Shown here one piece after another: positions 44,683 to 53,990 of a stretch of 64,000 nucleotides of DNA (within the stretch, counting starts at the first letter, position 1; every line of letters starts with the position of its first letter). The notes under the pieces were generated by a model. The model made no database searches, was not told where the DNA came from, and worked only from the letters and a program-made list of their open reading frames with translations. The translations under genes were made by a program, and so were the position numbers. Source of the stretch: Pseudoalteromonas xiamenensis (GTDB taxonomy: Bacteria; Pseudomonadota; Gammaproteobacteria; Enterobacterales; Alteromonadaceae); the NCBI RefSeq assembly GCF_042431545.1, contig NZ_JBHLYX010000001.1. One strand, 5' to 3'.

Positions 44683-45638
44683 TTAGGCTTTTTGTTTATG
44701 CACACACACTCGGTTTCGACCAGAATGTTTAGCTTCATATAGTCCTTTGTCCGCACGAATGATGAGTGAATCAACGGTGTCAGATTCAGAAAATTCGGCG
44801 ATGCCAAAACTGGCAGTGACATTACTTGAAAACGTAAACAGCATTTGTGAAACACTGGCGCGGATCTGTTCAGCTATTTTTGATGCCTCTTCTAGCGACT
44901 TTTTGGGGCAGATAATCAAAAACTCTTCGCCTCCCCAACGTCCTATCATGTCGCTATTTTTACATGTTTGCATGAGCGTTTTAGCGGTCTTCATGAGCAC
45001 TTCATCACCAGCGAGGTGTCCATATTGGTCATTGATGTTTTTAAACCAATCCATGTCCATTAAAATTATTGAAAACTCGACGGGCGTTGCAATTAGTTCG
45101 TAAAGTGATTCATTCAGTTTTCTTCGGTTGTACAACCCCGTAAGTTCATCGGTAACTGAACGCTGTTGTAACTGAAGTGACTTGTGTCTTTCCTCGGTAA
45201 TGTCTTGGATAAGCCCAACGGTGACGTGCGGTTGGCCGATGGTGTTGTTGAATGTTTCACATACATATTTTAAATAGCTGCATTGTCCATTGGCTTTAAA
45301 AAAACAGTGTTCAAACGCCCGCTTTTTACCTGCCAAAATGATTTGCTCCATCAAAATGGTATGCATGTTGTTGCTACCTGTAGGGTCGAGCAGATTGACG
45401 AATTGCTCCCATGTTAAAGTGTTGGATTTTATGCCAAGGGCTAATAATTCGATGAGTTCATCTGAGAGTTCAACGTCGTAACTTAAGTGGTTTAATTTCC
45501 AAACTCCCACATTTGCCAGTTTTGAATTTTTTTAAGGGTGTGACGCTCAAATTCCAGTTCATTAATACGTTGAGACAGTTGATGGTGTATCAAGTCAGTT
45601 TGCAAAGTGGAGTAAAAGCGGTTTATGGACTTACTCAT
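44683..45638 (-). pseudogene. PAS-GGDEF diguanylate cyclase with an N-terminal frameshift
   Basis: The main open frame (from GTG 45510) encodes a PAS-like sensor domain with a PAC tail (TVGLIQDITEERHK) and a GGDEF domain with active-site RWGGEEF, so it would make cyclic-di-GMP. Upstream, a 48-codon frame from ATG 45638 (MSKSINRFYST to QMWEFGN) has the coiled-coil and W-x-M-W-E start expected just before a PAS domain, but ends at 45492, out of frame. Adding one base at the TTT near 45502 would join the two as QMWEFWKLNHLSYD. The ATG at 45638 overlaps the MetE-like stop as ATGAGTAA, typical of a real coupled start. Either a mutation or a sequencing error. Confidence 0.7.
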
Positions 45639-46737
45639 TGGAGGCCACAACGTTGTTTAGCGGAAACAGGATCTCGCTAGCTAATCGAGTACCTTCTAAA
45701 CGTGCTTTTATCTTTGCGTAGGCAATGTCCCTTGCCGTTGATACGTCATCGGCAAACGGAGAAAAACCACAGTCATCGGTTGAACCAAGTTGGTCTAACG
45801 GAATGTATTTAGCGGCAAGCAAGAGAAGGTCTCTTATCTCCTCAGGGCTTTCTACTTCTTTGGAAATGGGATTGATCACCCCAACAAAGACTTTTTGATA
45901 AGGTTTAATAATAGTGCCGAGAAGTTGCAGTGTTTTCTCTTTGTCTTTTTCTCCTTTGAGTGCAACGTAAAAATTGCCTGCCTGGATTTCAAACAAAGTA
46001 GGCAGCAAGTATTTGTATTCAATATCTGCGCTGTGAGTTGCATCTATGTCTGCTCCTGGGCACGTATGGATACCGATTTTTTGCCGCTCTTCTACATTAA
46101 AATGGGCTAAACACTTGTTAATTAAACTGACAAACGAGCGCAGTAAATTGCCGGAAGGATCAAATTTTAAAGACAACCGTGCTTCGGTGAAGTCTATTTG
46201 CACTTTGTATGCGCCAAGTTCGAGACAGCGGCGGACCTCGCCAACATGTTGCTCAATCAAATCATTAACAAATTGATGATGGTTATAGCCTTCAATACCC
46301 GCTGGTGGATAGACAAGGCTCAACATTGAAGGCGAAATGACGGCTTGCTTTACGGGTAATGTCGTTTTTGAAACGGCAAACGCGAGAAATTCATCCGCAG
46401 TATGCTCATATTTGAATGGTGGTTTTTTTAAATGGGGGGCAAATAGACGTTTATGGCCATCCGAAAAGTCAACGAGCAAACCGTGTTGGTGATATGCACA
46501 GGAGTTATGCAAACAATAGTGAGCAAAACCATCGAACTTTCGCTGTTCTCCGTCAGAAATAACCGGACACCCTAAACTCGCTAATTCGTTGATGACGATT
46601 TCAGTTTCTTTCTGTGCAAGCAGATTGAGCTGTTCGTAATCAATTAGACCGCTTTTAAACGTCTGATAGGCTTCGATTAAAACTCGATTTCTAGGAATTG
46701 AACCTATTTGTTCTGATGGAAGTAGCATCTGCGTCAT
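45631..46737 (-). CDS. MetE-like cobalamin-independent methionine synthase domain protein
   Basis: A 368-residue protein equal to the C-terminal catalytic half of MetE. Zinc ligands are visible in IHTCPG (His-x-Cys) and in STDDCGFSPF near the end. The first half of classical MetE is absent, as in the short core methionine synthases, so it may methylate homocysteine from a donor other than methyltetrahydrofolate triglutamate. The ATG at 46737 is used because AAGGG lies seven bases before it. It is coupled to the following diguanylate-cyclase gene by an 8-base overlap. Confidence 0.85.
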   Translation of the reverse strand: MTQMLLPSEQIGSIPRNRVLIEAYQTFKSGLIDYEQLNLLAQKETEIVINELASLGCPVISDGEQRKFDGFAHYCLHNSCAYHQHGLLVDFSDGHKRLFAPHLKKPPFKYEHTADEFLAFAVSKTTLPVKQAVISPSMLSLVYPPAGIEGYNHHQFVNDLIEQHVGEVRRCLELGAYKVQIDFTEARLSLKFDPSGNLLRSFVSLINKCLAHFNVEERQKIGIHTCPGADIDATHSADIEYKYLLPTLFEIQAGNFYVALKGEKDKEKTLQLLGTIIKPYQKVFVGVINPISKEVESPEEIRDLLLLAAKYIPLDQLGSTDDCGFSPFADDVSTARDIAYAKIKARLEGTRLASEILFPLNNVVASNE

Positions 46738-47027
46738 GCAATCACCCTTGAGTAAGTTCAAGTTGCTACTAGGTTTGTGCACCTAGATTATCTACAATAA
46801 ATTTAGACTAAATAATTCGTTTTTGCGTTGAATTATTTAGATGTTTTTATCTGTTAAGGATGAGCCTGTGAGGGAGCGGTTGGTTGTTGGTATTTTGCCT
46901 TCCAATGATGTTCAATGCGCGCAAAATTGTTATTTCGATGCGAAGGGGAGCTAATATTGGGCTGGAAGTTAGGTGTAATTGCGAGTAATTTCTTCTATAA
47001 TCCGCGCCTACTTTATAGGGAGCCCTC
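46738..47027. other. Divergent intergenic region with a promoter for the DUF2960 gene
   Basis: About 290 bases between divergent genes. A TATAAT hexamer at 46996-47001 and GGAG five bases before the ATG at 47028 mark the promoter and ribosome-binding site of the DUF2960 gene. No coding stretch is convincing. Confidence 0.5.
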
Positions 47028-47267
47028 ATGGCCAAACGTATTCGTTACACTTACAAAAAGCAACAGCGCGAAATTAACTTTGCACAAGATAAATATCACG
47101 ACATGTTCGAAGCCATTGCAGCGGCTGAAGGTGTAGATATAGGTGACTATGTAAAAATGGAACAAGCCGTTGCGATGACCTCAAAACGTAAGGCTGCAGT
47201 ACGTAACTTTAGAGATGAATATTTTGCTAAGCTTGGCTTTAGCAACATTCAGTTTATCAAAGAGTAA
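47028..47267 (+). CDS. DUF2960-like small protein
   Basis: A 79-residue basic protein resembling the DUF2960 family of Alteromonadales and Vibrionales (start MAKRIRYTYKKQQREINFA, then DKYHDMFEAIAAAEGVDIGD). It has no membrane segment. The function is unknown. It has its own promoter and converges on the BLUF gene. Confidence 0.7.
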   Translation: MAKRIRYTYKKQQREINFAQDKYHDMFEAIAAAEGVDIGDYVKMEQAVAMTSKRKAAVRNFRDEYFAKLGFSNIQFIKE

Positions 47268-47284
47268 TATTTGATTTGGTTGTG

Positions 47285-47728
47285 TTAAGCGACAGAATTT
47301 TGGTTGTTTACGCACGCTTCAATCTGTTCATCAAACAAAATTTGATGCCGTGCGAATGCCGTTAATAATTTAAAGCTTAATGGTTTTTTCTTGAGTTTAT
47401 CCATTTCGTCAAAATTGGCCATATTTTGGTTGCCATCACAGGAAATATAACCCATCGACCAATTCGAGAAATGCCGCTTGTTAATCGGGTTATGAATGAG
47501 CGGCTCGATGGCGAAGTGGCGCTTATCCTTCTTTATTTTGTTAAAAAGCGCCAATATTTTTGGCTCTTCCCCCTCTAATACCTGCATGAAATGTTGTCCA
47601 TCAAACAGCAGCATGCCCGTGATTTTTTCCAATTTATTTCGAGAGGACGACTCATGGCGTAAAACCTCGAGATCTGCCCATGTATAGCTTTCTGAAGCGG
47701 TACTCACATAAATAAATTCAATCAGCAT
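47285..47728 (-). CDS. BLUF-domain blue-light sensor
   Basis: A 147-residue protein consisting of one BLUF domain, which binds FAD and changes hydrogen bonding around it under blue light. The N-terminal IYVSTAS holds the conserved tyrosine (Y7), NKLEKITGMLLF the asparagine, and FMQVLEGE the glutamine; RHFSNWSMGY is also typical. There is no fused output domain, so it must act through a partner protein. It lies near a cyclic-di-GMP enzyme gene, but they are not in one operon. Confidence 0.92.
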   Translation of the reverse strand: MLIEFIYVSTASESYTWADLEVLRHESSSRNKLEKITGMLLFDGQHFMQVLEGEEPKILALFNKIKKDKRHFAIEPLIHNPINKRHFSNWSMGYISCDGNQNMANFDEMDKLKKKPLSFKLLTAFARHQILFDEQIEACVNNQNSVA

Positions 47729-47931
47729 TTGGTATTAGCGCATGGAAGTAGACTAATAGAAAAAGAATAGACAAAGTTTGGTTGTTGTAAATTGAGTGAC
47801 AAAAATAATTTTAGCAATTTGTAAATGAAAGCAATTTTAAACTTTGTTGTTAATTGTTATCATCCCTTTGAAAACAATCACCTAGAAGTATAGTAGTTCG
47901 CTCTTGCTCAAACTTAAATAAAAAAATTACC

Positions 47932-48705
47932 ATGATAAAAATTAAAAACGCAACAAAAGTGGCGTCTCTACTGAGCGCATTAGTCCTATCTGCAGGCGCT
48001 CAAGCGACCATTGTGGAATTTCAAACTTCGCAACAATCTTTCAAAGTAAACTTGTACGATACCCAAGTTCCTGAAACCGTTGCCAACTTTTTAAAATACA
48101 TTGAAGCAAATCGTTACGATGAAAGTGTGATTCACCGTGCTATTCCACAATTTATTATCCAAGGTGGGGGCATTGGTTATGACGCTGAAGATAAGCTTGC
48201 TAACATCGAAACATTCGCTGCTGTAAAGAACGAACCTAAATATTCTAACGTGCGCGGTACAATTTCGATGGCGAAGATTCCAAATAGCCCGAATTCAGCC
48301 ACGAGCCAATGGTTTATCAACTTAAAAGACAACAGTGCGGAACTGGACGTACAGAATTCGGGTTATACGGTTTTTGGCGAAGTTATCGATAGTGGTATGA
48401 ATGTGGTTGACCAAATCAGTGGGTTAACGCGTTGTGGGGAAGTGCCTGTAATTAATTTTTCAGATGAGCAGTGCAGCAACGCAGACATAAAACCGGCAAA
48501 AGAAAACCTTGTCGTTGTGTACTCAGTGAAGGTTTTAGACAATGATCCAAATACGGCAGCGTCATTGAGTCCGAAAGAAAATACGCTTATTAAAAATGTC
48601 GAAAAACCGAGTACAGACAATGGTTCTAGTTCAGGCGGTTCGCTCTATTTTGCGCTGTTGATGCTTGCAAGTTCAGTAATTGGCAGACGATTCGGTCGAG
48701 CTTAG
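47932..48705 (+). CDS. Secreted cyclophilin-type peptidyl-prolyl isomerase with GlyGly-CTERM tail
   Basis: A 257-residue exported cyclophilin. A signal peptide ends near AQA (residue 25). The isomerase domain follows (VIHRAIPQFIIQGGG, RGTISMAKIPNSPNSATSQWFINLKDN). After a serine-rich linker the C-terminus has SSSGGSLYF, a hydrophobic helix and RRFGRA, the three-part GlyGly-CTERM sorting signal processed by rhombosortase in organisms with type II secretion. It should therefore be a surface-attached or released proline isomerase. Confidence 0.88.
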   Translation: MIKIKNATKVASLLSALVLSAGAQATIVEFQTSQQSFKVNLYDTQVPETVANFLKYIEANRYDESVIHRAIPQFIIQGGGIGYDAEDKLANIETFAAVKNEPKYSNVRGTISMAKIPNSPNSATSQWFINLKDNSAELDVQNSGYTVFGEVIDSGMNVVDQISGLTRCGEVPVINFSDEQCSNADIKPAKENLVVVYSVKVLDNDPNTAASLSPKENTLIKNVEKPSTDNGSSSGGSLYFALLMLASSVIGRRFGRA

Positions 48706-48719
48706 ACCAATTAAAAAGA

Positions 48720-48744
48720 TTGCCGCTCGTTTCCACGGCGGCAA
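48720..48744. terminator. Bidirectional terminator-like hairpin
   Basis: TTGCCGC and GCGGCAA pair between the convergent cyclophilin and unknown-protein genes. Confidence 0.65.
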
Positions 48745-48751
48745 CTTATTA

Positions 48752-49231
48752 TTAAGAACCGATACGTTGCACTTTTGTCAGTTGTTCTGACGAGGCGGCT
48801 TGACACTGGCCGTCAACGAAAATAATGCCATTGTCAATTGACGTCCAACACGCTTCATGTAAAAACTCGTATTGAGCAACGCCAGTACGCCAGTTATTGG
48901 CTAAATGAATGTGCACGCGCAAATTTTCTACATTTCCCATCTGCGCCACGTTATCTTTAAACAAAGGTCCAAACCCTTTTGCAAGCAAAACAATATTAAC
49001 GGTTTCAGAAGTCCGTTGGTAACTCCAATTACCTTGCAAATTAGAGATAACGATGACATCTGGCCGCTCAGTGTTGTATACCTGTCCAAGGCCTGTTACT
49101 TGACCTGTTTTAATGTCGACAACGAGTGACAGTTTTAAGCAGGGAACTAGTTTCTTGTCATCTTGGAGTTTTGGGGTAATAACGTGAAATTTGATTGGTA
49201 CAAAGTCTAAATTTGAATTGCTTTCCTGCAC
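48752..49231 (-). CDS. Small beta-rich cytoplasmic protein, possibly DUF1842-like
   Basis: A 159-residue protein without signal or membrane segments. The pattern LKLSLVVDIKTGQVTGLGQVYN and the alternating polar/hydrophobic strands suggest a beta-sandwich, with some likeness to the DUF1842 family; this match is tentative. Function unknown. It diverges from the threonine aldolase gene. Confidence 0.55.
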   Translation of the reverse strand: MQESNSNLDFVPIKFHVITPKLQDDKKLVPCLKLSLVVDIKTGQVTGLGQVYNTERPDVIVISNLQGNWSYQRTSETVNIVLLAKGFGPLFKDNVAQMGNVENLRVHIHLANNWRTGVAQYEFLHEACWTSIDNGIIFVDGQCQAASSEQLTKVQRIGS

Positions 49232-49425
49232 AACTTACTCCTAACTTTCTTTAAATCAAATTAATCTAAATGCGGTTAAATAATAGCCAGATGGTTTATA
49301 AGGGTAGCCTGTCTCGGTTGTTTGACAAGTTTTAGATGTAGTGCGGTAGGTTTCTAGCGCGCTTCAGATGCTTTTGAGCTTCAAAGTTGATAAGGTCAAA
49401 GTACGCGTCAACAAAGGAAATAAAA

Positions 49426-50439
49426 ATGATAGATTTTCGTTCAGATACAGTAACTAAACCTTGTAATGACATGTTGAAAGCCATGATGTCCGCGTTGGTT
49501 GGCGATGACGTTTATGGCGATGATCCTACGGTTAATGAACTAGAGCAGTTTGCTGCGCAAAGGCACGGTTTTGAGAGCGCGCTGTTTGTGACTTCTGGTA
49601 CTCAGGCGAATTTACTAGGGATACTGAGTCACTGTGAACGCGGTGACGAGTACTTATGCGGACAGCGAGCGCATAATTATTTATATGAAGCGGGCGGGGC
49701 TGCTGTCCTTGGCTCTGTGCAACCGCAGCCAATTGAAAATAACGACAACGGAACACTTTGCTTTGAAAAGTTGAGAAAAGCCATTAAACCAGATGATTTT
49801 CATTTTGCGCGCACTAAGTTATTGAGCTTAGAAAATACCATTGGCGGAAAAGTACTTTCAATCGACTATCTAAACAAAGCTAGAGCATTTTGCAATGAGC
49901 ATGGGCTCGCGTTACATCTTGATGGCGCTCGGGTGTACAACGCAGCAGTTGCACTTGAGGTTGATATAACAGAAATATGCTCTCAATTTGATTCTATGAC
50001 GATTTGCTTGTCAAAAGGCCTCGGTGCGCCGGTAGGCTCACTGTTGCTCGGAGATAACGATTATATCGCAAAAGCGAGGCGGCTTCGCAAAATGGTCGGT
50101 GGCGGAATGCGCCAAGCAGGGATTTTGGCTGCTGCGGGTCTATTTGCTTTAAAGAATAACGTGACTCGATTAGCGGACGACCACCAGAATGCTCGATATT
50201 TAGCTGAACGATTGAATGAGATAGAAGGTTTTTCGACGGTTAATTACAACGTACAAACAAACATTGTTTTTGTTGATGTTGAAGACTCGGTCGACATTCA
50301 AGTGATTGCAGACTCGCTAAAGCAAGAGGGCATACTCTTTTCGCCAGGTTATCAAGGTATGCGTTTGGTTACGCACAAAGACGTTTCTAAACAGGATATT
50401 GATGTGTTAATCGAAAAACTCAGTCATTTTGTACGTTAG
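49426..50439 (+). CDS. ltaE: Low-specificity L-threonine aldolase
   Basis: A 337-residue PLP enzyme of fold type I that splits L-threonine or L-allo-threonine into glycine and acetaldehyde. Family hallmarks are the N-terminal MIDFRSDTVTKP, GDDVYGDDPTVNELE, the LHLDGARVYNA aspartate and the Schiff-base lysine in CLSKGLGAPVGS. The ATG at 49426 is chosen since homology begins there and AAAGGA is suitably placed. It is monocistronic. Confidence 0.93.
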   Translation: MIDFRSDTVTKPCNDMLKAMMSALVGDDVYGDDPTVNELEQFAAQRHGFESALFVTSGTQANLLGILSHCERGDEYLCGQRAHNYLYEAGGAAVLGSVQPQPIENNDNGTLCFEKLRKAIKPDDFHFARTKLLSLENTIGGKVLSIDYLNKARAFCNEHGLALHLDGARVYNAAVALEVDITEICSQFDSMTICLSKGLGAPVGSLLLGDNDYIAKARRLRKMVGGGMRQAGILAAAGLFALKNNVTRLADDHQNARYLAERLNEIEGFSTVNYNVQTNIVFVDVEDSVDIQVIADSLKQEGILFSPGYQGMRLVTHKDVSKQDIDVLIEKLSHFVR

Positions 50440-50582
50440 GCTAAGGAAAGCGGTGGTAGAGCGAGTCAGTTTTGCCACCCAAAACAAACGAAATCCATCA
50501 GGAATTAGTCTTTGTGAGTCAAATTGTCTAAAGCGTTGTTTGAGGTTATTTCTGGAAGTTTAATTTAGGTTAAAACAAGAGA

Positions 50583-50659
50583 TGGTACAACCGAGTGGAT
50601 TCGAACCACCGACCCCTACCATGTCAAGGTAGTGCTCTAACCAACTGAGCTACGGTTGT
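50583..50659 (-). tRNA. tRNA-Val (anticodon GAC), copy 1
   Basis: A 77-base tRNA gene including an encoded CCA. The anticodon stem CTACC/GGTAG encloses the loop TTGACAT, giving anticodon GAC, which reads GUC and GUU. D arm, T arm (GGTTCGAATCC) and the acceptor stem ACAACCG/CGGTTGT are all complete. Confidence 0.95.
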
Positions 50660-50669
50660 ATTATAAGAT

Positions 50670-50746
50670 TGGTACGACCGAGTGGATTCGAACCACCGAC
50701 CCCTACCATGTCAAGGTAGTGCTCTAACCAACTGAGCTACGGTCGT
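50670..50746 (-). tRNA. tRNA-Val (anticodon GAC), copy 2
   Basis: A second 77-base valine tRNA with encoded CCA, offset 87 bases from copy 1. It is identical to copy 1 except for one acceptor pair: the stem is ACGACCG/CGGTCGT, so an A-U pair is replaced by G-C. Both genes lie on one strand 10 bases apart and are probably one transcript. Confidence 0.95.
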
Positions 50747-50883
50747 ACAACGTTTTGGCTTAATGCCTCAACAGGGCGCTAATATATAGTGACTAAATTG
50801 ATGATGCAAGCCTCTAGTATCGATTTTTTAACTGATTGGCGATTTTTAAATCACAATGAATGAGAATTAGGCTAAATCGGATT

Positions 50884-51903
50884 TTAGCGAGCTTTGGATT
50901 TGAAGGGATTGATTTCACAGGATTTGTAAAAACCCTGCCACCACTTTACATGTTCTTTAGCGGAATCCTTTAATTTCGCCAGTAAGCTTGCCTCGTTCGT
51001 TGCATCAAATTTTATCGCCAGACTTGGTGTCTTTGCATAAAGCTTATAAAGAAGAGGAGAAATCTGCTCCAATGAACCGACGAGCTGACTTTGGTAGGGT
51101 TGAATTGGCGCTATGTAAAAGGTTTGAAAAACATTACTTAATATTTCCGCTTTATTTTTAGCTCTTCCTTTTTTGCAAAGCGTATTTTGTAAATCGATGG
51201 TGTTGAGTGAAACCGTCGTTTGTTCATTAAAATTAGTTTGTTTCACTGTGCTTGAAATCAGAGCGCTCACGTAACTATTCTGGTTTAGGTTCTTTAGCGC
51301 TAACGTGATGTCTTGTGGCGTTATCGCGTCAAAATCTTGGGCATCAATTTTCGCGTTGATTGACACAAGACGAGTGAGACTTTCTATGGCTGCTTCTTTC
51401 CCTTCAATGCCGAGTACTGGTATTTCTTTTGACGTTGCTATGAGCAACGATTGCATTTCTCGCTCTCGGGACAACATGAGCTGAAATAACATCGACGCGG
51501 CTTGCTTCTTCGCAATAAGCGCATTGGCGAGCGTTGATTTTAATTGCGCATTTTTGTCATCGAGTGACTCAATGCACTTAGGCATTAACTGTATGAATCG
51601 AATCGCGTACTTGAGCTGTTCACTCGGTACGGCGACTTTACCAAGTTGGTTATTATGCTCGGCAATATAGCGAGACACTTCACAATGGTTGATTGAAGCA
51701 AGTTCTATCAACGATATAGTCGGCTCTTTAGGTAAACTGGGTGGCGTTAACTTTACTAAGCCGGAGTAAGAAATCGTGTTGTAGGTGACGTCAACGACGT
51801 TAGCGAGTCGCTTTTGATATTCAGCATAGTCATCACTCGGCTGCGAAGAGCAGCCGATTAATAGGCCTAATAAGCTAATGGATGTTAGCAGTAAGCGTCG
51901 CAA
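50884..51903 (-). CDS. DUF3080-like lipoprotein
   Basis: A 339-residue lipoprotein with lipobox LLIGC (Cys18). The helical sequence with conserved cysteines (NHCEVSRYIAEHNNQLGKV, MPKCIESL, LCKKG, YKSCEINPF) fits the DUF3080 family of Alteromonadales. Function unknown. Its start overlaps the end of the MATE gene by 29 bases, and this pairing next to riboflavin synthase is a recurrent arrangement in the group. Confidence 0.75.
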   Translation of the reverse strand: MRRLLLTSISLLGLLIGCSSQPSDDYAEYQKRLANVVDVTYNTISYSGLVKLTPPSLPKEPTISLIELASINHCEVSRYIAEHNNQLGKVAVPSEQLKYAIRFIQLMPKCIESLDDKNAQLKSTLANALIAKKQAASMLFQLMLSREREMQSLLIATSKEIPVLGIEGKEAAIESLTRLVSINAKIDAQDFDAITPQDITLALKNLNQNSYVSALISSTVKQTNFNEQTTVSLNTIDLQNTLCKKGRAKNKAEILSNVFQTFYIAPIQPYQSQLVGSLEQISPLLYKLYAKTPSLAIKFDATNEASLLAKLKDSAKEHVKWWQGFYKSCEINPFKSKAR

Positions 51904-53227
51904 GTCGATTCCTCACGGCAGTTATCAATAAAATCGCCGCAACTGAGAGTCCCACAATAATGCCTATCCAAAAGCCTTGTGGTCCCATCGCTGGCACAAT
52001 GAAATTAGTCTTTGCTAATACGAAGCCTAGCGTAAAACCGATGACCCAATAACTTAAAAAGGTGATCAGTGAAATAGGTTTCGTAAATTTCAAGCCTCGT
52101 AATGCGCCATTGGCCGCAACTTGAAGCGCATCAGGTAGTTGATAAATACAGGCTAAAACTAAGATTGATGACGCAAGTATCAACACTTGCTCGTTACTTG
52201 AGTAAAAGGAGGCAACGATATCGCGCAGGGTAAACGTGAATGTTGCAACAATTGCGGCAACCATACATGCCAACATAAACGCGGTGGATATGGCGGTGCG
52301 TAAAGAACTTAGGTGGCCTTGGCCAGATAAATTACCAACTCGTATAACGATTGCCATAGATAAGCTGAGTGGCATCATAAATAAAACAGTCGACACACTC
52401 GCCGCAATTTGATGACCTGATACAGCGATTGGGCCTAAATCAGCGATAAACAGCGGAATACAGGCAAACAGCGTGACTTCAAAAAACGTCGCAAGACAAA
52501 TCGGTAGACCAAGTTTAAACAGATAACTCAGCTCTTTAGGCTGAGGTTTTTGAAAATTATCGAACAATTTCAATTTGGAAAGTACGGAAGACCTTTGGCT
52601 ATAGGTATGCTGTAGAATCGCCATAAACGCAAAGACAAGGCTTGTTGCAAGCCCACACCCAGCGCTTCCTAATGCAGGCATTCCAAACAACCCATGAATA
52701 AAAATATAGTTCACGGGGATGTTAAGCAGTAATCCAAGTAAACTAATGTAAAAAGCAGGTTTGGTTAGGCCAACCCCTTCGGTGACGTTTCTATAGATTG
52801 TGAACGTTAAAAACCCGAGCATGCCCCATTTTACAAACCAAATGTAGCCAAGTGACTTTTCAACGATAGTGGGTGCTGTGTCTAATCGAGCGATGACTAA
52901 TTCGGTAAACGGCGCAATGGATAAGCCTAGGGCACTTAAGATAAGCACTAAATAAATGCTTTGCTGGAAGTAGTGGCGGATCCCTGAGTCGTCGCCTGCG
53001 CCATGGCAATGGGCCACAACCCCCGTCAGGGCGAGCAATATTCCTTGAAGTCCAAACAAAATAGGGTTCCAAATACCTACCGCAATTGAAAGTGCGGCAA
53101 GGTCTTCAGCACTTACTTGACCCGCCATCATGGTGTCGACTACAGACATTAAAACCAGCGTGACTTGAGCGAAAAATACCGGCGTGGCGAGTTGGATAAG
53201 TCTTTTGGCTTCCCAAGCTGAAAACAT
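51875..53227 (-). CDS. MATE-family multidrug efflux transporter (NorM-like)
   Basis: A 450-residue inner-membrane protein with twelve helices, belonging to the MATE exporters that use Na+ or H+ gradients to expel cationic drugs. The N-terminal LIQLATPVFFAQVTLVLMSVVDTMMAG and the LQGILLALTGVVAHCHGAG segment are typical of the NorM branch. It is transcribed away from the riboflavin synthase gene and shares an overlap with the following lipoprotein gene. Confidence 0.9.
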   Translation of the reverse strand: MFSAWEAKRLIQLATPVFFAQVTLVLMSVVDTMMAGQVSAEDLAALSIAVGIWNPILFGLQGILLALTGVVAHCHGAGDDSGIRHYFQQSIYLVLILSALGLSIAPFTELVIARLDTAPTIVEKSLGYIWFVKWGMLGFLTFTIYRNVTEGVGLTKPAFYISLLGLLLNIPVNYIFIHGLFGMPALGSAGCGLATSLVFAFMAILQHTYSQRSSVLSKLKLFDNFQKPQPKELSYLFKLGLPICLATFFEVTLFACIPLFIADLGPIAVSGHQIAASVSTVLFMMPLSLSMAIVIRVGNLSGQGHLSSLRTAISTAFMLACMVAAIVATFTFTLRDIVASFYSSNEQVLILASSILVLACIYQLPDALQVAANGALRGLKFTKPISLITFLSYWVIGFTLGFVLAKTNFIVPAMGPQGFWIGIIVGLSVAAILLITAVRNRLATLTANIH

Positions 53228-53360
53228 GATTATCTCGACGTAATATTTAAAGGCGTATAGTAAGTTAAAGCAGATTAAGTTTCATCTTCCTGAGACAAGA
53301 GATGACAAAAAGCGGATGAAACTATACCATTTGTCCATCAGTATTTGAGAGACTAAGCGC

Positions 53361-53990
53361 GTGTTCACAGGAATTATTCAAACGCAAGCAACAGTGATTA
53401 ATGCAAATCAGGAAGAAGGCGTTCAACGGCTCGTACTTTCGGTGGAAAGAGGCTATTTGGGGCATCTCGATATTGGTGCAAGCATTGCGATAAACGGATG
53501 CTGCTTGACCGTTGTGCATTTCGAAGTTCCATCTCAAGATGTGGTCGGTCAAGTCCACTTCGACGTAATCGATGAAACGTTGCTGCTTACTAATTTGGGC
53601 AATTTGCGTCGCGGTATGAAAGTGAACTTTGAACGCTCAGTCACGTTCGGCACTGAGTTAGGTGGTCACATTGTTTCTGGTCATATTCACGACACGGCAA
53701 AAGTTGAAGAAATCATTCATGAGCAGAACAATTGTCGTATAAAACTCACATTACCGAGCAAATGGATGAAATACATTATGTATAAAGGATTTGTTTCGGT
53801 TAACGGGGCTAGTCTGACTGTTGGCAACATGGAAGACAACGGCTTTTGGCTGCACCTCATTCCTGAGACTTTACAAATCACCAATATTGGTTTGCTTCAA
53901 GTTGGGGACGCCGTCAATATTGAAGTGGATCAACAAACACTGACTATCGTTAACACAGTCGAAAATTACTTACGAAAACAATCCACCTAA
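53361..53990 (+). CDS. ribE: Riboflavin synthase, alpha chain
   Basis: A 209-residue enzyme converting two 6,7-dimethyl-8-ribityllumazine molecules into riboflavin. It has the usual two similar lumazine-binding barrels: the first starts MFTGIIQTQA and contains SIAINGCCLTVV, the second contains VSVNGASLTV. The start is GTG at 53361. No FMN riboswitch is seen upstream, so it is probably not the copy controlled by one. It overlaps the convergent CPXCG gene by four bases. Confidence 0.93.
   Translation: MFTGIIQTQATVINANQEEGVQRLVLSVERGYLGHLDIGASIAINGCCLTVVHFEVPSQDVVGQVHFDVIDETLLLTNLGNLRRGMKVNFERSVTFGTELGGHIVSGHIHDTAKVEEIIHEQNNCRIKLTLPSKWMKYIMYKGFVSVNGASLTVGNMEDNGFWLHLIPETLQITNIGLLQVGDAVNIEVDQQTLTIVNTVENYLRKQST

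Noticed and set aside
44683..45510. Intact diguanylate cyclase starting at GTG 45510
   Set aside because: The coupled ATGAGTAA start and the PAS-like N-terminus upstream make a frameshifted longer gene more likely.
46915..47136. A 73-residue plus-strand frame before the DUF2960 gene
   Set aside because: It overlaps the promoter and start of the better supported DUF2960 gene and has no ribosome-binding site.
50583..50746. tRNA genes as the integration site of the defence island
   Set aside because: They are about 6 kb from the island edge with housekeeping genes between, and no integrase or direct repeat of the tRNA end is seen.
53228..53360. FMN riboswitch before riboflavin synthase
   Set aside because: The conserved RFN-element helices are not visible in the 133 bases before the gene, so I do not call one.
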